In this document: piece by piece, positions 1-8,207 of the stretch | Position numbering within the stretch: position 1 is the first letter of the stretch | Layout: each line of letters starts with the position of its first letter | Source of the DNA: Paraburkholderia agricolaris | GTDB taxonomy: Bacteria > Pseudomonadota > Gammaproteobacteria > Burkholderiales > Burkholderiaceae | Assembly (NCBI RefSeq): GCF_009455635.1 | Contig: NZ_QPER01000002.1 | Span: 310,001-374,000 of the forward strand | Direction: 5' to 3' | Length of the DNA: 64,000 nucleotides | Notes under the pieces: model-generated | The model's database searches: none | What the model saw: the letters and a program-made list of their open reading frames with translations, nothing else | Told to the model about the DNA's origin: nothing | Made by a program: the position numbers and the translations under genes

Positions 1-20
1 GCGAGGCCTTGGTTAGACAT
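1..20 (-). CDS. Partial CDS, N-terminus only, unidentified
   Basis: Reading leftward, an ATG whose last base is the edge-distal position 20 starts a frame MSNQGL that leaves the window. A purine-rich AGGAAAAGG lies immediately upstream on the same strand, at a good ribosome-binding distance. It would be the gene after the class II aldolase in a leftward operon. Six codons are too few to name it. Confidence 0.4.
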
Positions 21-70
21 CCTTTTCCTGACGTGTGACGCGGTGCTTTATTTCTGCTTTATTTCAACAG

Positions 71-715
71 CTAATCCTGATGACCATAGTTCGCCATCCG
101 CGAAATAACCCGCTCGATTTCCTGCTCGGACAGCAGCGGCGGTTCGGTGATCTGCAGGCAGGTCAAATACTGACGCGCGAGTGTTTCCACTTCAACCGCC
201 AGCCACATGGCCTTCTCGAGCGAGGTGCCGGTGGCGATCATGCCGTGGTGCGCGAGTAGACAAGCCTTACGGTCCTGCAGCGCGGCGACCGCGTTGGCCG
301 ACAGTTCGTCTGTGCCGAACGTCGCATAGGGGGCGCAGCGAATGTCGCTGCCGCCCGCGACGGCCACCATGTAGTGGATCGGCGGAATGCGTTGCTCGAG
401 GATCGACAGCGACGTGCTATACGGCGGGTGCGCGTGCACGACCGCGTTGACGTCGGGGCGCGCGAGCAGAATGTCCAGATGGAAACGCCATTCGCTCGAT
501 GGCTGGCGCGTGCCTTGGCATTCGCCGTCCAGCGTCATATACACGATGTCCTCGGGCGTCATCGCGTCGTAGGGCATGCTGGTCGGCGTGATGAGCATGC
601 CGTCGGGTTCGCGTACGCTGATGTTGCCCGACGTGCCCTGGTTGATGCCAAGTGCGTTCATGCGGCGGCACGCGTCGATGATCGCCTGGCGTTTCTGGAT
701 GTCGTTGTGGTTCAT
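71..715 (-). CDS. Class II aldolase/adducin family protein
   Basis: A 214-residue protein of the fuculose-phosphate aldolase family, the expected length for the family. These enzymes use a zinc bound by histidines to cleave or form sugar-phosphate or hydroxy-acid carbon bonds. The zinc ligands are visible as HAH (H94, H96) and AHHG (H156/H157), and E75 in PSSEW matches the catalytic glutamate region. It lies 22 bases after the SDR gene on the same strand, so the two are probably co-transcribed. The substrate cannot be read from the sequence; the pairing with an SDR suggests oxidation of a hydroxy group followed by, or preceded by, an aldol or decarboxylation step. Cytoplasmic, no signal peptide. 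Confidence 0.88.
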   Translation of the reverse strand: MNHNDIQKRQAIIDACRRMNALGINQGTSGNISVREPDGMLITPTSMPYDAMTPEDIVYMTLDGECQGTRQPSSEWRFHLDILLARPDVNAVVHAHPPYSTSLSILEQRIPPIHYMVAVAGGSDIRCAPYATFGTDELSANAVAALQDRKACLLAHHGMIATGTSLEKAMWLAVEVETLARQYLTCLQITEPPLLSEQEIERVISRMANYGHQD

Positions 716-737
716 GGAGTGAGCCTGTTAGCCGGAA

Positions 738-1565
738 TTACCAGGAGGTGTAGCCACCGTCTACCGGGACGATGGAACCCGTCATATACGAGGACGCGGG
801 AGAGGCGAGAAAGACGACCGCCGCAGCCACTTCGCCGGGCTCACCGCAGCGGCCCATCGGCGTCATGTCCATCCACACGTCGAAGAGTTCGGGCCGTGCG
901 CGCATGGCAAGCGTCATTTCGGTGCCGATATAGCCGGGCGCCAGTGCATTCACGCGGACGTTGTCGCGCGCCCACTCGGTGGCCAGCGCCTTGGTCAGCA
1001 TGTGAACGGCACCCTTGCTGGTCATATAGGAGGCCGCGGTTTGCGGCCGGTTGACGATCAGTCCGGACATGGAGCCGAGGTTCACGATGCTGCCCGAGCG
1101 GCGCGCAACCATGTGCCTGCCGAACGCACGCGAGGCCCAGAAAAGACCGTTCACATTGATGTCCATCACCTGCCGCCATTCTTCATCCGGCGTATCGAGG
1201 GCTGCGTTGAGGCGGGCAATGCCTGCGCTGTTCACCAGCACATCGACCTGTCCGTGCTCGCTGACCACCCGGTCAGCCACGCTTTGCAGCGCGGCCGGGT
1301 CGGTGACATCGACGGCATGCGCCGATGCCGCAAGTTGTTCGTCGCGCAAGGTCTGAACGGCGCGGTCCAATGATTGGGTATCGCGGTCGAGCAGGACGAC
1401 GCGTGCGCCGCATTGCGCCAGTGCCCGGGCGGATTCGAGGCCGATCCCGCTGGCGCCGCCTGTTACAACCGCGATCAGCCCGTCGAGAGCGAATCGGCTC
1501 CGGTAGCTGGTGGCATGGTTTTCGATGCTGACGACTTGTCCGGTTTCAACTTGCCTGCTGCTCAT
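738..1565 (-). CDS. SDR family NAD(P)-dependent oxidoreductase
   Basis: A 275-residue classical short-chain dehydrogenase. The Rossmann nucleotide-binding motif TGGASGIG is at residues 35-42, NSAG at about 112-115, and the catalytic set is S167, Y180 and K184. A stretch of about 25 residues precedes the usual start of the fold, so a shorter start is possible. It is the first gene of a leftward pair with the class II aldolase. Its upstream region carries a palindrome (1622-1641) that recurs at the acetoacetate-CoA ligase promoter, pointing to common control of the two arms of the island. Function beyond alcohol/ketone interconversion is not determinable. Confidence 0.9.
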   Translation of the reverse strand: MSSRQVETGQVVSIENHATSYRSRFALDGLIAVVTGGASGIGLESARALAQCGARVVLLDRDTQSLDRAVQTLRDEQLAASAHAVDVTDPAALQSVADRVVSEHGQVDVLVNSAGIARLNAALDTPDEEWRQVMDINVNGLFWASRAFGRHMVARRSGSIVNLGSMSGLIVNRPQTAASYMTSKGAVHMLTKALATEWARDNVRVNALAPGYIGTEMTLAMRARPELFDVWMDMTPMGRCGEPGEVAAAVVFLASPASSYMTGSIVPVDGGYTSW

Positions 1566-1621
1566 GATCTCCTCGTATCGATGCCGACGGGTCTCGCTCC
1601 TCGATGATTCGCCCTAATTTC

Positions 1622-1641
1622 TGTACCGACCGAACGGTACA
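1622..1641. promoter_or_regulatory. Palindromic operator candidate A (TetR-like)
   Basis: A 20-bp site with arms TGTACCGA and ACGGTACA around a CCGA centre; extending outward by one base on each side keeps the symmetry (CTGTACCG/CGGTACAG). It sits 57 bases upstream of the SDR start. A very similar site overlaps the promoter at 2809. On the minus strand TAATCT abuts it as a possible -10. The ACCG...CGGT architecture is typical of TetR-family operators; assignment to the TetR gene at 9577 is inference. Confidence 0.6.
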
Positions 1642-1761
1642 GATTAGGTCGCCAGTTTGCGCTTGAATGCCGGTCATGCCATGGCAACGGGACGCTTTCG
1701 ATCTACTGGATGACGACGGGGTGAGACTACCGAATTCAGTGCTTGACGTGGTTAGTACCAG

Positions 1762-1775
1762 CTGGTTATAACCAG
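1762..1775. promoter_or_regulatory. Perfect 14-bp palindrome upstream of the GntR gene
   Basis: CTGGTTATAACCAG reads the same on both strands and lies about 108 bases before the chosen GntR start. Immediately to its left a partial copy, TGGTTAGTACCA, repeats the TGGT/ACCA arms. GntR/HutC-type regulators usually bind short palindromes of this kind near their own gene, so it is a candidate autoregulatory site. Confidence 0.45.
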
Positions 1776-1883
1776 AATAATGGTCGGTGGCCGGAGCAAA
1801 GTCAAGACGCTTTTTTCGGGTTTTGCAAGGCTCAGGGTTGTTCCGTATGCCGGATAATCGAAGCGAATCCATCTTGGTCAGTC

Positions 1884-2675
1884 ATGTCAGTTACCTCTGA
1901 AAACATCGATCTCCACGACCTGTTGCGCGAAGCGCACGCACTCGATCGCGACAGCCCGTTGCCGCTTTGGGTGCAGGTCAAGAACACCCTCGAGGCCGCC
2001 ATCGGCCATCCGGGCATTGGCCCGAACGCGCGCGTGCCGTCGGAACAGAACCTGTGCGAATTGCTAGGCGTCTCGCGGCCGATCGTTCGGCTCGCGCTCG
2101 ACGCCATGGTCAAAACCGGTCTCATCACCAAAGTGCCGCGGCAGGGCATTTACGTCACGCCCCGAAAAACGGACGTGGAGTTCGCTTCGATGAACGAGAG
2201 CCTGTTCGGCGAAATCAGCCGTGGGCACCGGGTTACGACGCACGTGCTGTCCCTGTCGCGCGACAAGCCGACGCAGCACGAGCGCGAGGTGCTTGCGTTG
2301 CCGCCGGGCGCGGACGTTCTGCGGCTCTACCGGCTGTACTCGGTCGACGACGTGCCCACCGCATTGTCATGGCTGGTGCTGGCCGGACATCGCGTGCCGG
2401 GTCTCGAGGCGCTGATCGCCGATAACGTCTCCGCCTATGACGTGATGTCCGAGCGCTACGGCTTGCGCATCGATTTTTCCGAGCGCTGGTTCGAGGCGGC
2501 CGTTCCCACCGCGGAGCAGGCGGCGCTGCTGCAACTGTCGGACGGTCAGGCGGTTGTCGCGATCGAGTCGATTGGCCGCACGGGCGACCGCTTGCCGCTC
2601 GAGTACTACAAGTGCCTCTACAGCACCGCATACAGCAGGATCCACGTGACGGCGCACGCTCGCGCCGGGGCGTAG
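1884..2675 (+). CDS. GntR family (HutC-type) transcriptional regulator with UTRA domain
   Basis: From ATG 1884 the protein has 263 residues, close to the 240-250 usual for the HutC subfamily; an upstream in-frame start at 1743 would add 47 residues unlike the family. An N-terminal winged helix-turn-helix runs over about residues 20-90, with the recognition pattern VPSEQNLCELLGVSR, followed by a UTRA effector-binding domain to the C-terminus. It is placed between the leftward SDR/aldolase genes and the rightward acyl-CoA operon, and so may control one or both. UTRA domains sense small ligands such as sugars or organic acids; the ligand here is unknown. Confidence 0.88.
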   Translation: MSVTSENIDLHDLLREAHALDRDSPLPLWVQVKNTLEAAIGHPGIGPNARVPSEQNLCELLGVSRPIVRLALDAMVKTGLITKVPRQGIYVTPRKTDVEFASMNESLFGEISRGHRVTTHVLSLSRDKPTQHEREVLALPPGADVLRLYRLYSVDDVPTALSWLVLAGHRVPGLEALIADNVSAYDVMSERYGLRIDFSERWFEAAVPTAEQAALLQLSDGQAVVAIESIGRTGDRLPLEYYKCLYSTAYSRIHVTAHARAGA

Positions 2676-2782
2676 CCGTCCGCGGTTCCGGCGCCTGGCT
2701 CGCGACGGCGCATGCGTCGTGGTGAGCCAGGCAATTCGGTAATCCGCACGGCAGCTTGTCGTAAACCCGGGCGCAAAATGTT

Positions 2783-2811
2783 TTGACAGGGCGAAGCGCG
2801 CGATTTACTGT
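2783..2811 (+). promoter_or_regulatory. Sigma-70-like promoter of the acyl-CoA operon
   Basis: A perfect -35 TTGACA (2783-2788), a 17-base spacer and a -10 TACTGT (2806-2811) lie about 95 bases upstream of the acetoacetate-CoA ligase start. The -10 overlaps a palindromic operator candidate (2809-2828), the arrangement expected of a repressed promoter. Confidence 0.65.
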
Positions 2812-2828
2812 ACCGATCAGTCGGTCCA
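2809..2828. promoter_or_regulatory. Palindromic operator candidate B (TetR-like)
   Basis: Arms TGTACCGA and TCGGTCCA around TCAG; the left arm is identical to that of the site at 1622 and the overall length and spacing are the same. It overlaps the -10 and predicted start point of the promoter at 2783-2811, so a bound protein would block transcription. Confidence 0.6.
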
Positions 2829-2907
2829 TATTTGGCCGAAAGACTGTGATGTGCCGATCAACGCCGTGCCCACGATTCAAGCCGTCGCAGACATTCATTG
2901 GAGACGT

Positions 2908-4872
2908 ATGAACAGCGATACCGCGCCGCTCTGGCAACCAGGGCATGACGAACTGACGCGCTCGAACCTCGCGCGCTTCGCGACTGCGTATGGTTTCGAT
3001 CCGGCCGACTACGCCACGCTGCATCGCTGGTCGATCAGCGAACTCGACGCTTTCTGGAACGCGGTTTGGGACTTCACCGGTGTGATCGGCGAGCGCGGAG
3101 ACATTGCGCTCGAGCGTGCGGGCGAGAGCGAGATGTTCGGTGCGCGTTGGTATCCGCAGGCGTCGCTCAATTTTGCCGAGAATCTGCTGTGTGGCGACGA
3201 CACGCGTCTGGCCGTGATCGAAGCAGGCGAAGACGGCGACTTACGACGCGTCACGATGGGTGAACTGCGCGCGCTCGTTGCACGGGCGCAGTCCGGGTTG
3301 AGACGGCTAGGCGTGGCGCGCGGCGATTGTGTCGCGGGCATTTTGCCGAACAATGTGGACGCGCTGGTCGCGTTGCTCGCTACAGCTTCGCTCGGTGCAG
3401 TGTGGGCGTCCTGTTCACCGGACTTCGGCGCGCCCGGCATTATCGACCGCGCGGGCCAGGTGAATCCGAAGGTGCTGATCGCCGCGCGCTCATACGTCTA
3501 CAACGGCAAGCGTTTTTCACTCGACGAAAATCTCGCGCTGGTGATGAAGGGACTCGGCGGTCTCGAGCATCTGGTCGTGACCGCCGACGAACCCGGTCCG
3601 CTGGCGGCCTGCGGCGTGAACTGCCAGACCTGGAAGGCCATGTGCGATAACGCCGGCGCGACGCTCACATTCGAACGCGTACCGTTCGCGCACCCACTGT
3701 ACGTGATGTTCACCTCGGGCACGACCGGATTGCCGAAGGGCATCGTGCACACAACGGGAGGGGTGCTGCTGCAACATCGCAAGGAGCACATGCTCCATTG
3801 CGACGTGCGTCCCGGCGACGTGATGAGCTGGTACACGAATACGGCCTGGATGATGTATCACTGGGTAATTTCGGGCCTGGCGAGTCATGCGGCCGTGGTG
3901 CTGTACGACGGTGCGCCGATCGTCAAACGGGACGACGGCCTCGACCATGGCGTGTTGTGGCGTGTCGCCGAAAAAGCCGGGGTCACGCACTTCGGCACAA
4001 GCCCGCGCTATCTTGCGTCGCTTGCCGAAGCGCAGTACGAGCCGGGTCGGCTGCATGATCTGAGCGGGTTGCGCAGCGTGTTGTCGGCCGGCGCGCCGGT
4101 GTCGGCGGAACAGTTCGACTGGCTTTATCGGGCGGTCAGCAAGGACATGATGTTCGCGTCGATTTCGGGCGGCACGGAGATCATCGGTTGCTTCGTGCTT
4201 GGGTCGCCGCTGCATCCGGTACGGCGCGGCGAAATTGCGTGCAAGGGACTCGGCATGGCGGTCGACGTGCTCGACGAACGCGGGGCGTCGGTGATCGGGC
4301 GCAAGGGCGATCTCGTTTGCACGGAGCCATTCCCGAGCGCACCGTTGACCTTCTGGGGTGAAAACGGTAACGCGCGTTTCCACGCCGCCTACTATGAAGC
4401 ACGCCCAGGTATCTGGACGCATGGCGATCTGGCCGAGCAGACGGCGCGCGACTCGGTGATCATCTACGGGCGTACGGACACGACGCTCAAGCCCGGCGGC
4501 GTGCGGATCGGCACGGCGGAGATCTATCGTGTCGTCGAGGCGCAGCCGGAGATTCAGGACTGCATCGTGTTCGGCCGCGCGATTCCCGACGACGAAGAAG
4601 TCGTGCTTTGCGTAGTGATGAAGGACGGCTACGCGATGGATGATGGGTTCATCGCCAGACTGCGCAGCGAAGTACGCCAGAAGGCGTCGCCGCGTCACGT
4701 ACCACGTCATGTGTATCAGGTGAGCGCCGTGCCTTATACGATCAACGGTAAGCGGGTCGAAGGGGCGGCGCGCTCGATCGTCGCCGGCAAGCCCGTGAAG
4801 AACCTCGGTTCGCTTGCCAACCCCGACTGTCTCGACGAGTATGCCGCGCTGCGTATCGAGGAGCACGCATGA
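2908..4872 (+). CDS. aacS: Acetoacetate--CoA ligase
   Basis: A 654-residue acyl-adenylate-forming enzyme, matching the roughly 650 residues typical of acetoacetyl-CoA synthetases, which activate acetoacetate or a related keto acid with ATP and CoA. Start ATG 2908 follows a GGAG at 2900-2903. The AMP-binding P-loop TSGTTGLPKG is at about residues 269-278, GRTDTTLKPGG near 520, and a C-terminal NGKRVE supplies the adenylation lysine. The N-terminal ACAS-type domain is present. It is the first gene of a tight rightward operon, overlapping the next gene by ATGA. In context it may activate a larger keto acid rather than acetoacetate itself; that is inference. Confidence 0.93.
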   Translation: MNSDTAPLWQPGHDELTRSNLARFATAYGFDPADYATLHRWSISELDAFWNAVWDFTGVIGERGDIALERAGESEMFGARWYPQASLNFAENLLCGDDTRLAVIEAGEDGDLRRVTMGELRALVARAQSGLRRLGVARGDCVAGILPNNVDALVALLATASLGAVWASCSPDFGAPGIIDRAGQVNPKVLIAARSYVYNGKRFSLDENLALVMKGLGGLEHLVVTADEPGPLAACGVNCQTWKAMCDNAGATLTFERVPFAHPLYVMFTSGTTGLPKGIVHTTGGVLLQHRKEHMLHCDVRPGDVMSWYTNTAWMMYHWVISGLASHAAVVLYDGAPIVKRDDGLDHGVLWRVAEKAGVTHFGTSPRYLASLAEAQYEPGRLHDLSGLRSVLSAGAPVSAEQFDWLYRAVSKDMMFASISGGTEIIGCFVLGSPLHPVRRGEIACKGLGMAVDVLDERGASVIGRKGDLVCTEPFPSAPLTFWGENGNARFHAAYYEARPGIWTHGDLAEQTARDSVIIYGRTDTTLKPGGVRIGTAEIYRVVEAQPEIQDCIVFGRAIPDDEEVVLCVVMKDGYAMDDGFIARLRSEVRQKASPRHVPRHVYQVSAVPYTINGKRVEGAARSIVAGKPVKNLGSLANPDCLDEYAALRIEEHA

Positions 4873-6026
4873 ACCGTCGATCGATGGGCGCAATCGCCGG
4901 CATCGGTGAGTTGAAGCCGATGCGGCGCACCGAAGGCGCCACGACGCTCGAATTCATTGCGCAAGCAGTCCGGCTTGCCGTTGCCGATGCCGGTCTGGAC
5001 AAGGACGCGATCGACGGCCTGCTGGTCGGTCCGCAGGTTGGTGAAACGCCGCAGCATGTGCCGGCCACCGTTGCCGAATATCTCGGCTTGCAGCCGCGTA
5101 TGTCGAACGTGGTGGACCTGGGCGGCGCCAGTGGTGCGGGCATGGTATGGCGTGCGGCGGCTGCGATTGCCGCCGGCATGTGCGACGCAGTGGTTTGCGT
5201 TCTCGCGAATGTGCGCGAAGCGGAACAGCCGCGTTCGCCGAATCGCAATCCAATCCGTGAGTTTGATGTGCCGTTCGGCGCGTCTGGCGCCAACATTTCC
5301 TACGCGTTGCCCATGCAGCGGCACATGGCTGAATTTGGCTCGACGCCGCGGCAGTTCGCGCGCATTGCGTCGCTCGCTCGACAGAATGCGCAGCTCAATC
5401 CCGATGCGATTTTCTACGGCCAGCCGGCTAGCGTCGAGGAGGTGCTGGCGTCGCCGGTGATCGCCAGTCCGTTGCATCTGTTTGAGATCGTGATGCCGGT
5501 GGCAGGCGGCGCGGCGGTCGTGGTGGTCAGTGCGGAGCGCGCGAAAGCGCTGAAGCATCCCCCCGTGCATCTGTTGGGCGCCGGCGAAAAGCTCACGCAT
5601 CGCGCGATCAGTCAGGCACCTTCACTGACCTCGGGGCCGTTGAAACCCGCGATGCAACACGCGTTGGCACGTGCCGGACTGAGCGCCGCCGATATGAGCC
5701 TGCTGTCGTTCTACGATTGCTACACGATCATGGTCGCACTGACGATCGAGGACGCCGGCCTCTGCGCACCGGGACAGTTCGGCCACTGGATGGACGAGCA
5801 TACGTTCGGCCACGCCGGCGACTTTCCGTTGAACACGCACGGCGGCCAGCTTGGCTGCGGACAGGCGGATCTGGCGGGCGGCATGACGCATATTGTCGAG
5901 GCGGTCCGGCAACTGCGTCACGAGGCAGGCGCGAGGCAGATCGCCAATGCGCAGACGGCGCTTGTTACCGGCAACGGCGCGACTGTCAGTGAAGCGACCG
6001 CACTCGTTCTGGGAGCTGACTCGTGA
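4869..6026 (+). CDS. Thiolase-like (SCP-x/Ltp2-type) protein lacking the nucleophilic Cys
   Basis: A 385-residue thiolase-fold protein. Where true thiolases carry the acylated cysteine this one reads LGGASGAG (about residues 82-90), with no Cys. The C-terminal region keeps HGGQLGCGQ (about 323) and a GNG motif. Cys-less members paired with a DUF35 protein include the steroid side-chain aldolase Ltp2, which performs a retro-aldol cleavage of a beta-hydroxyacyl-CoA. Here the DUF35/OB protein follows directly with a four-base GTGA overlap. I therefore favour an acyl-CoA aldolase role over thiolysis. It could instead be a non-catalytic partner of the true thiolase downstream. Confidence 0.85.
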   Translation: MNRRSMGAIAGIGELKPMRRTEGATTLEFIAQAVRLAVADAGLDKDAIDGLLVGPQVGETPQHVPATVAEYLGLQPRMSNVVDLGGASGAGMVWRAAAAIAAGMCDAVVCVLANVREAEQPRSPNRNPIREFDVPFGASGANISYALPMQRHMAEFGSTPRQFARIASLARQNAQLNPDAIFYGQPASVEEVLASPVIASPLHLFEIVMPVAGGAAVVVVSAERAKALKHPPVHLLGAGEKLTHRAISQAPSLTSGPLKPAMQHALARAGLSAADMSLLSFYDCYTIMVALTIEDAGLCAPGQFGHWMDEHTFGHAGDFPLNTHGGQLGCGQADLAGGMTHIVEAVRQLRHEAGARQIANAQTALVTGNGATVSEATALVLGADS

Positions 6027-6478
6027 TCGAATCCTATGACGGCCTGGTCGTTCCCGGCCCGATAACAACCCATATCAGTGCACCGTTCTGGGCTGCGGCA
6101 CGCGAAGGAGAACTGGCGTTGCAGCAGTGTGACGCGTGCGCGCAATACTTCTTTTATCCGCGTGCCTTTTGCCCGCATTGCTGGAGTGAGCGAACCACAT
6201 GGCGACGCGCCAGTGGTGAAGGCGTTATCAAGAGTTTCTCGATCATTCATCGGCCGGGCCATTTTGCGTGGACCGAGGCCGCGCCGTACGTGATCGCGCT
6301 GATCGAGCTTAAGGAGGGACCGACGATGCTGAGTCAGATGGCCGGTGTAGGCATTGAAACAGTTCAGGTCGGCCAATTCGTGCAGGTGAGTTGTACGCAG
6401 GTTGGCCAGCACATCCTGCCGTTCTTCCGCCTGCAAACTGGGTCCATCGGATCGACAGCCGGGAGCAACGAAGCATGA
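6023..6478 (+). CDS. Zn-ribbon/OB-fold (DUF35) protein, acyl-CoA-associated
   Basis: A 151-residue protein with a GTG start overlapping the preceding stop. An N-terminal zinc ribbon with CDAC and CPHC (around residues 36-53) is followed by an OB-fold domain. Proteins of this family form complexes with SCP2-type thiolases or Ltp2-like aldolases and help bind the CoA substrate. The immediate neighbours on both sides are a Cys-less thiolase-like protein and a true thiolase, which fits that role. It overlaps the next gene by an ATGA. Confidence 0.88.
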   Translation: MIESYDGLVVPGPITTHISAPFWAAAREGELALQQCDACAQYFFYPRAFCPHCWSERTTWRRASGEGVIKSFSIIHRPGHFAWTEAAPYVIALIELKEGPTMLSQMAGVGIETVQVGQFVQVSCTQVGQHILPFFRLQTGSIGSTAGSNEA

Positions 6479-7647
6479 GCTGTGATGCGCGAGAGGCCTA
6501 TCTGCTGGACGGCGTGCGTACCCCGTTTGGAAAGTATCGTGGCGCATTGGCCGCGCTCGATTCGTTGCAACTTGGACAGCATGTGATCGGTGAAATGGTC
6601 GCGCGCCATCCTTTGGCCGCACGGCCCGATGCGGCGCTGTTCGGCGTGGTCGTGCAGGCGGGGCTCGGGCAGAATCCGGCACGCATTGCGGCGGTGCGGG
6701 GCGGCGTCGATCCGTCGACACCCGCACTCACGCTCAACAGCGTGTGTCTCGCGAGTCTTGAGGCAGTGTGCGACGCAACACGCCGGATACGCGGCGGAGA
6801 AGGAAACCATTACCTGGTGGGCGGATTCGATTCGATGTCCCGCGCCGCGCGGCTCGCGCCGGGCGAATTCGATCCACCGGACGCGCCGCTGCGCAGTGCG
6901 TTGCATAACGACGGCCTGAGTTGCGCGATCTCTGGTCTTTCGATGGGCGACTTATCCGAGCAGTGCAACCGGGCGCTCTGTATTGGCCGGCAGGAACAGG
7001 ATGAATGGGCCATGCTGTCACAGCAGCGCGCGGCGAGGAGCATGGCGTTTCGCGAGGAAAACGAGCTGGTGCCGATATCGAGCGGCGGCGTGCTCGTGTC
7101 ATCGGACCAGGGCATTCGCGGCGATGTCTCGTTAGCCGGAATGTCCGCGCTGAAACCCGCTTTTTCTCCTGACGGCACGATCACGGCGGCCAACGCTTCG
7201 CAGATGTCCGATGGTGCGAGCGCCGGCATTGTAGTGAGCGGCGCGGTCGTCGCCCGGCAAGGACGCGAACCGCTTGCCCGTATCGTCGACTGGGGCTGGG
7301 TGGCTGGGCCAGATGCGACCTTGCATCTGAAGCCGGCGGCGGCGATCCGATTGCTGCTGAAAAAACAGAACCTGCGTGCATCGGATATCGATCTCTACGA
7401 GATCAACGAAGCGTTTGCGGCGGTGGCGATTGCATCGGCGCGCGAACTGGGTTTATCGACGGACGTCGTGAATGTGAACGGTGGCGCGATCGCGATTGGT
7501 CATCCACTCGGCGCATCCGGTTTTCGCCTGTTGCTTACGCTGGCGCTGGAACTCAGGCGGCGCGGTGCGCGGCGTGGCATCGCTTCGCTATGCGGAGGCG
7601 GCGGGCAAGGTCTGGCGGTGTTGATCGAGAACACCGATTTTCAATGA
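6475..7647 (+). CDS. Thiolase family protein (acetyl-CoA C-acyltransferase)
   Basis: A 390-residue thiolase starting at ATG 6475, overlapping the preceding stop. Catalytic residues are complete: nucleophilic Cys in NSVCLAS (about residue 90), NEAFA (about 310), the histidine of GHPLGASG (about 342) and the second cysteine in CGGGGQG (about 372). It should cleave a beta-ketoacyl-CoA with CoA, or condense acetyl-CoA units. In the operon it can process acetoacetyl-CoA made by the upstream ligase. Chain-length specificity is not visible. Confidence 0.93.
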   Translation: MSCDAREAYLLDGVRTPFGKYRGALAALDSLQLGQHVIGEMVARHPLAARPDAALFGVVVQAGLGQNPARIAAVRGGVDPSTPALTLNSVCLASLEAVCDATRRIRGGEGNHYLVGGFDSMSRAARLAPGEFDPPDAPLRSALHNDGLSCAISGLSMGDLSEQCNRALCIGRQEQDEWAMLSQQRAARSMAFREENELVPISSGGVLVSSDQGIRGDVSLAGMSALKPAFSPDGTITAANASQMSDGASAGIVVSGAVVARQGREPLARIVDWGWVAGPDATLHLKPAAAIRLLLKKQNLRASDIDLYEINEAFAAVAIASARELGLSTDVVNVNGGAIAIGHPLGASGFRLLLTLALELRRRGARRGIASLCGGGGQGLAVLIENTDFQ

Positions 7648-7663
7648 ACACGAAGGAGCGGAA

Positions 7664-8110
7664 ATGAGCGACAGGAATGGATGGACCGGCACGATTCGCG
7701 GCATGCCCGCCGTGGGCGCGGTAGCGGAGCGCAACAAGACGATGAGCATGCGCGACATTGAACTGTTCACCGAGATTTCGGGCGATCGCAACCCGCTGCA
7801 TTACGACGAAGCGCTGGCGCGTGACTCGATGTTCGGCGGCTTGATCGTGCAGGGCGGCGTGACGACCGGCATTCTGAATGCGCTCGTCGCCGAAGATCTG
7901 CCGGGGCCCGGTACCGTTTTTCTCGGCATGGAGTTGAAATTCTCGAAAGCGGTGTATGTTGGCGATACCATTACTGGGCGCGTCGAGCTCAACACGGTTC
8001 GCGAGGATAAGCCGATCTGTACGATCGAGATATCGATCAGGAATCAGAAGGGCGATGTCTGCGTCAGCGGTACCGCGACCACGTATACCACTGCGCTTCT
8101 GAAAGACTAG
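7664..8110 (+). CDS. MaoC family (R)-specific enoyl-CoA hydratase
   Basis: A 148-residue hot-dog-fold protein starting 16 bases after the thiolase and preceded by AAGGAGCGG. The hydratase motif is clear: D-x-N-P-L-H with downstream FGG and a glycine-rich QGG (about residues 40-62), giving the Asp/His catalytic pair. It would add water across a 2-enoyl-CoA double bond to give the 3-hydroxyacyl-CoA. With the Ltp2-like protein two genes upstream this gives the chemical order hydration then retro-aldol cleavage known from steroid side-chain degradation, though nothing ties the substrate to steroids. Confidence 0.9.
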   Translation: MSDRNGWTGTIRGMPAVGAVAERNKTMSMRDIELFTEISGDRNPLHYDEALARDSMFGGLIVQGGVTTGILNALVAEDLPGPGTVFLGMELKFSKAVYVGDTITGRVELNTVREDKPICTIEISIRNQKGDVCVSGTATTYTTALLKD

Positions 8111-8207
8111 CGAGCACGCGCCGCGCTAACCGGCATCAGCCGAATCGGCTCCGGCGCCCGTGTGTGCGGATCGCTATCTTTTGCTTTAGCAGGTACCTAC
8201 GCCAATA

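Noticed and set aside
1743..1883. Upstream in-frame extension of the GntR regulator by 47 codons
   Set aside because: The extension has no similarity to the family, covers the palindrome at 1762, and the 263-residue form fits the family length.
3517..4893. A 458-codon open frame antisense to the acetoacetate-CoA ligase
   Set aside because: Arg/His-rich composition typical of antisense frames in GC-rich genes; the sense strand has full motifs.
8141..8155. AGCCGAATCGGCT hairpin after the MaoC gene as a terminator
   Set aside because: The stem is only five to six pairs with a one-base loop and no T tract; it may be chance.
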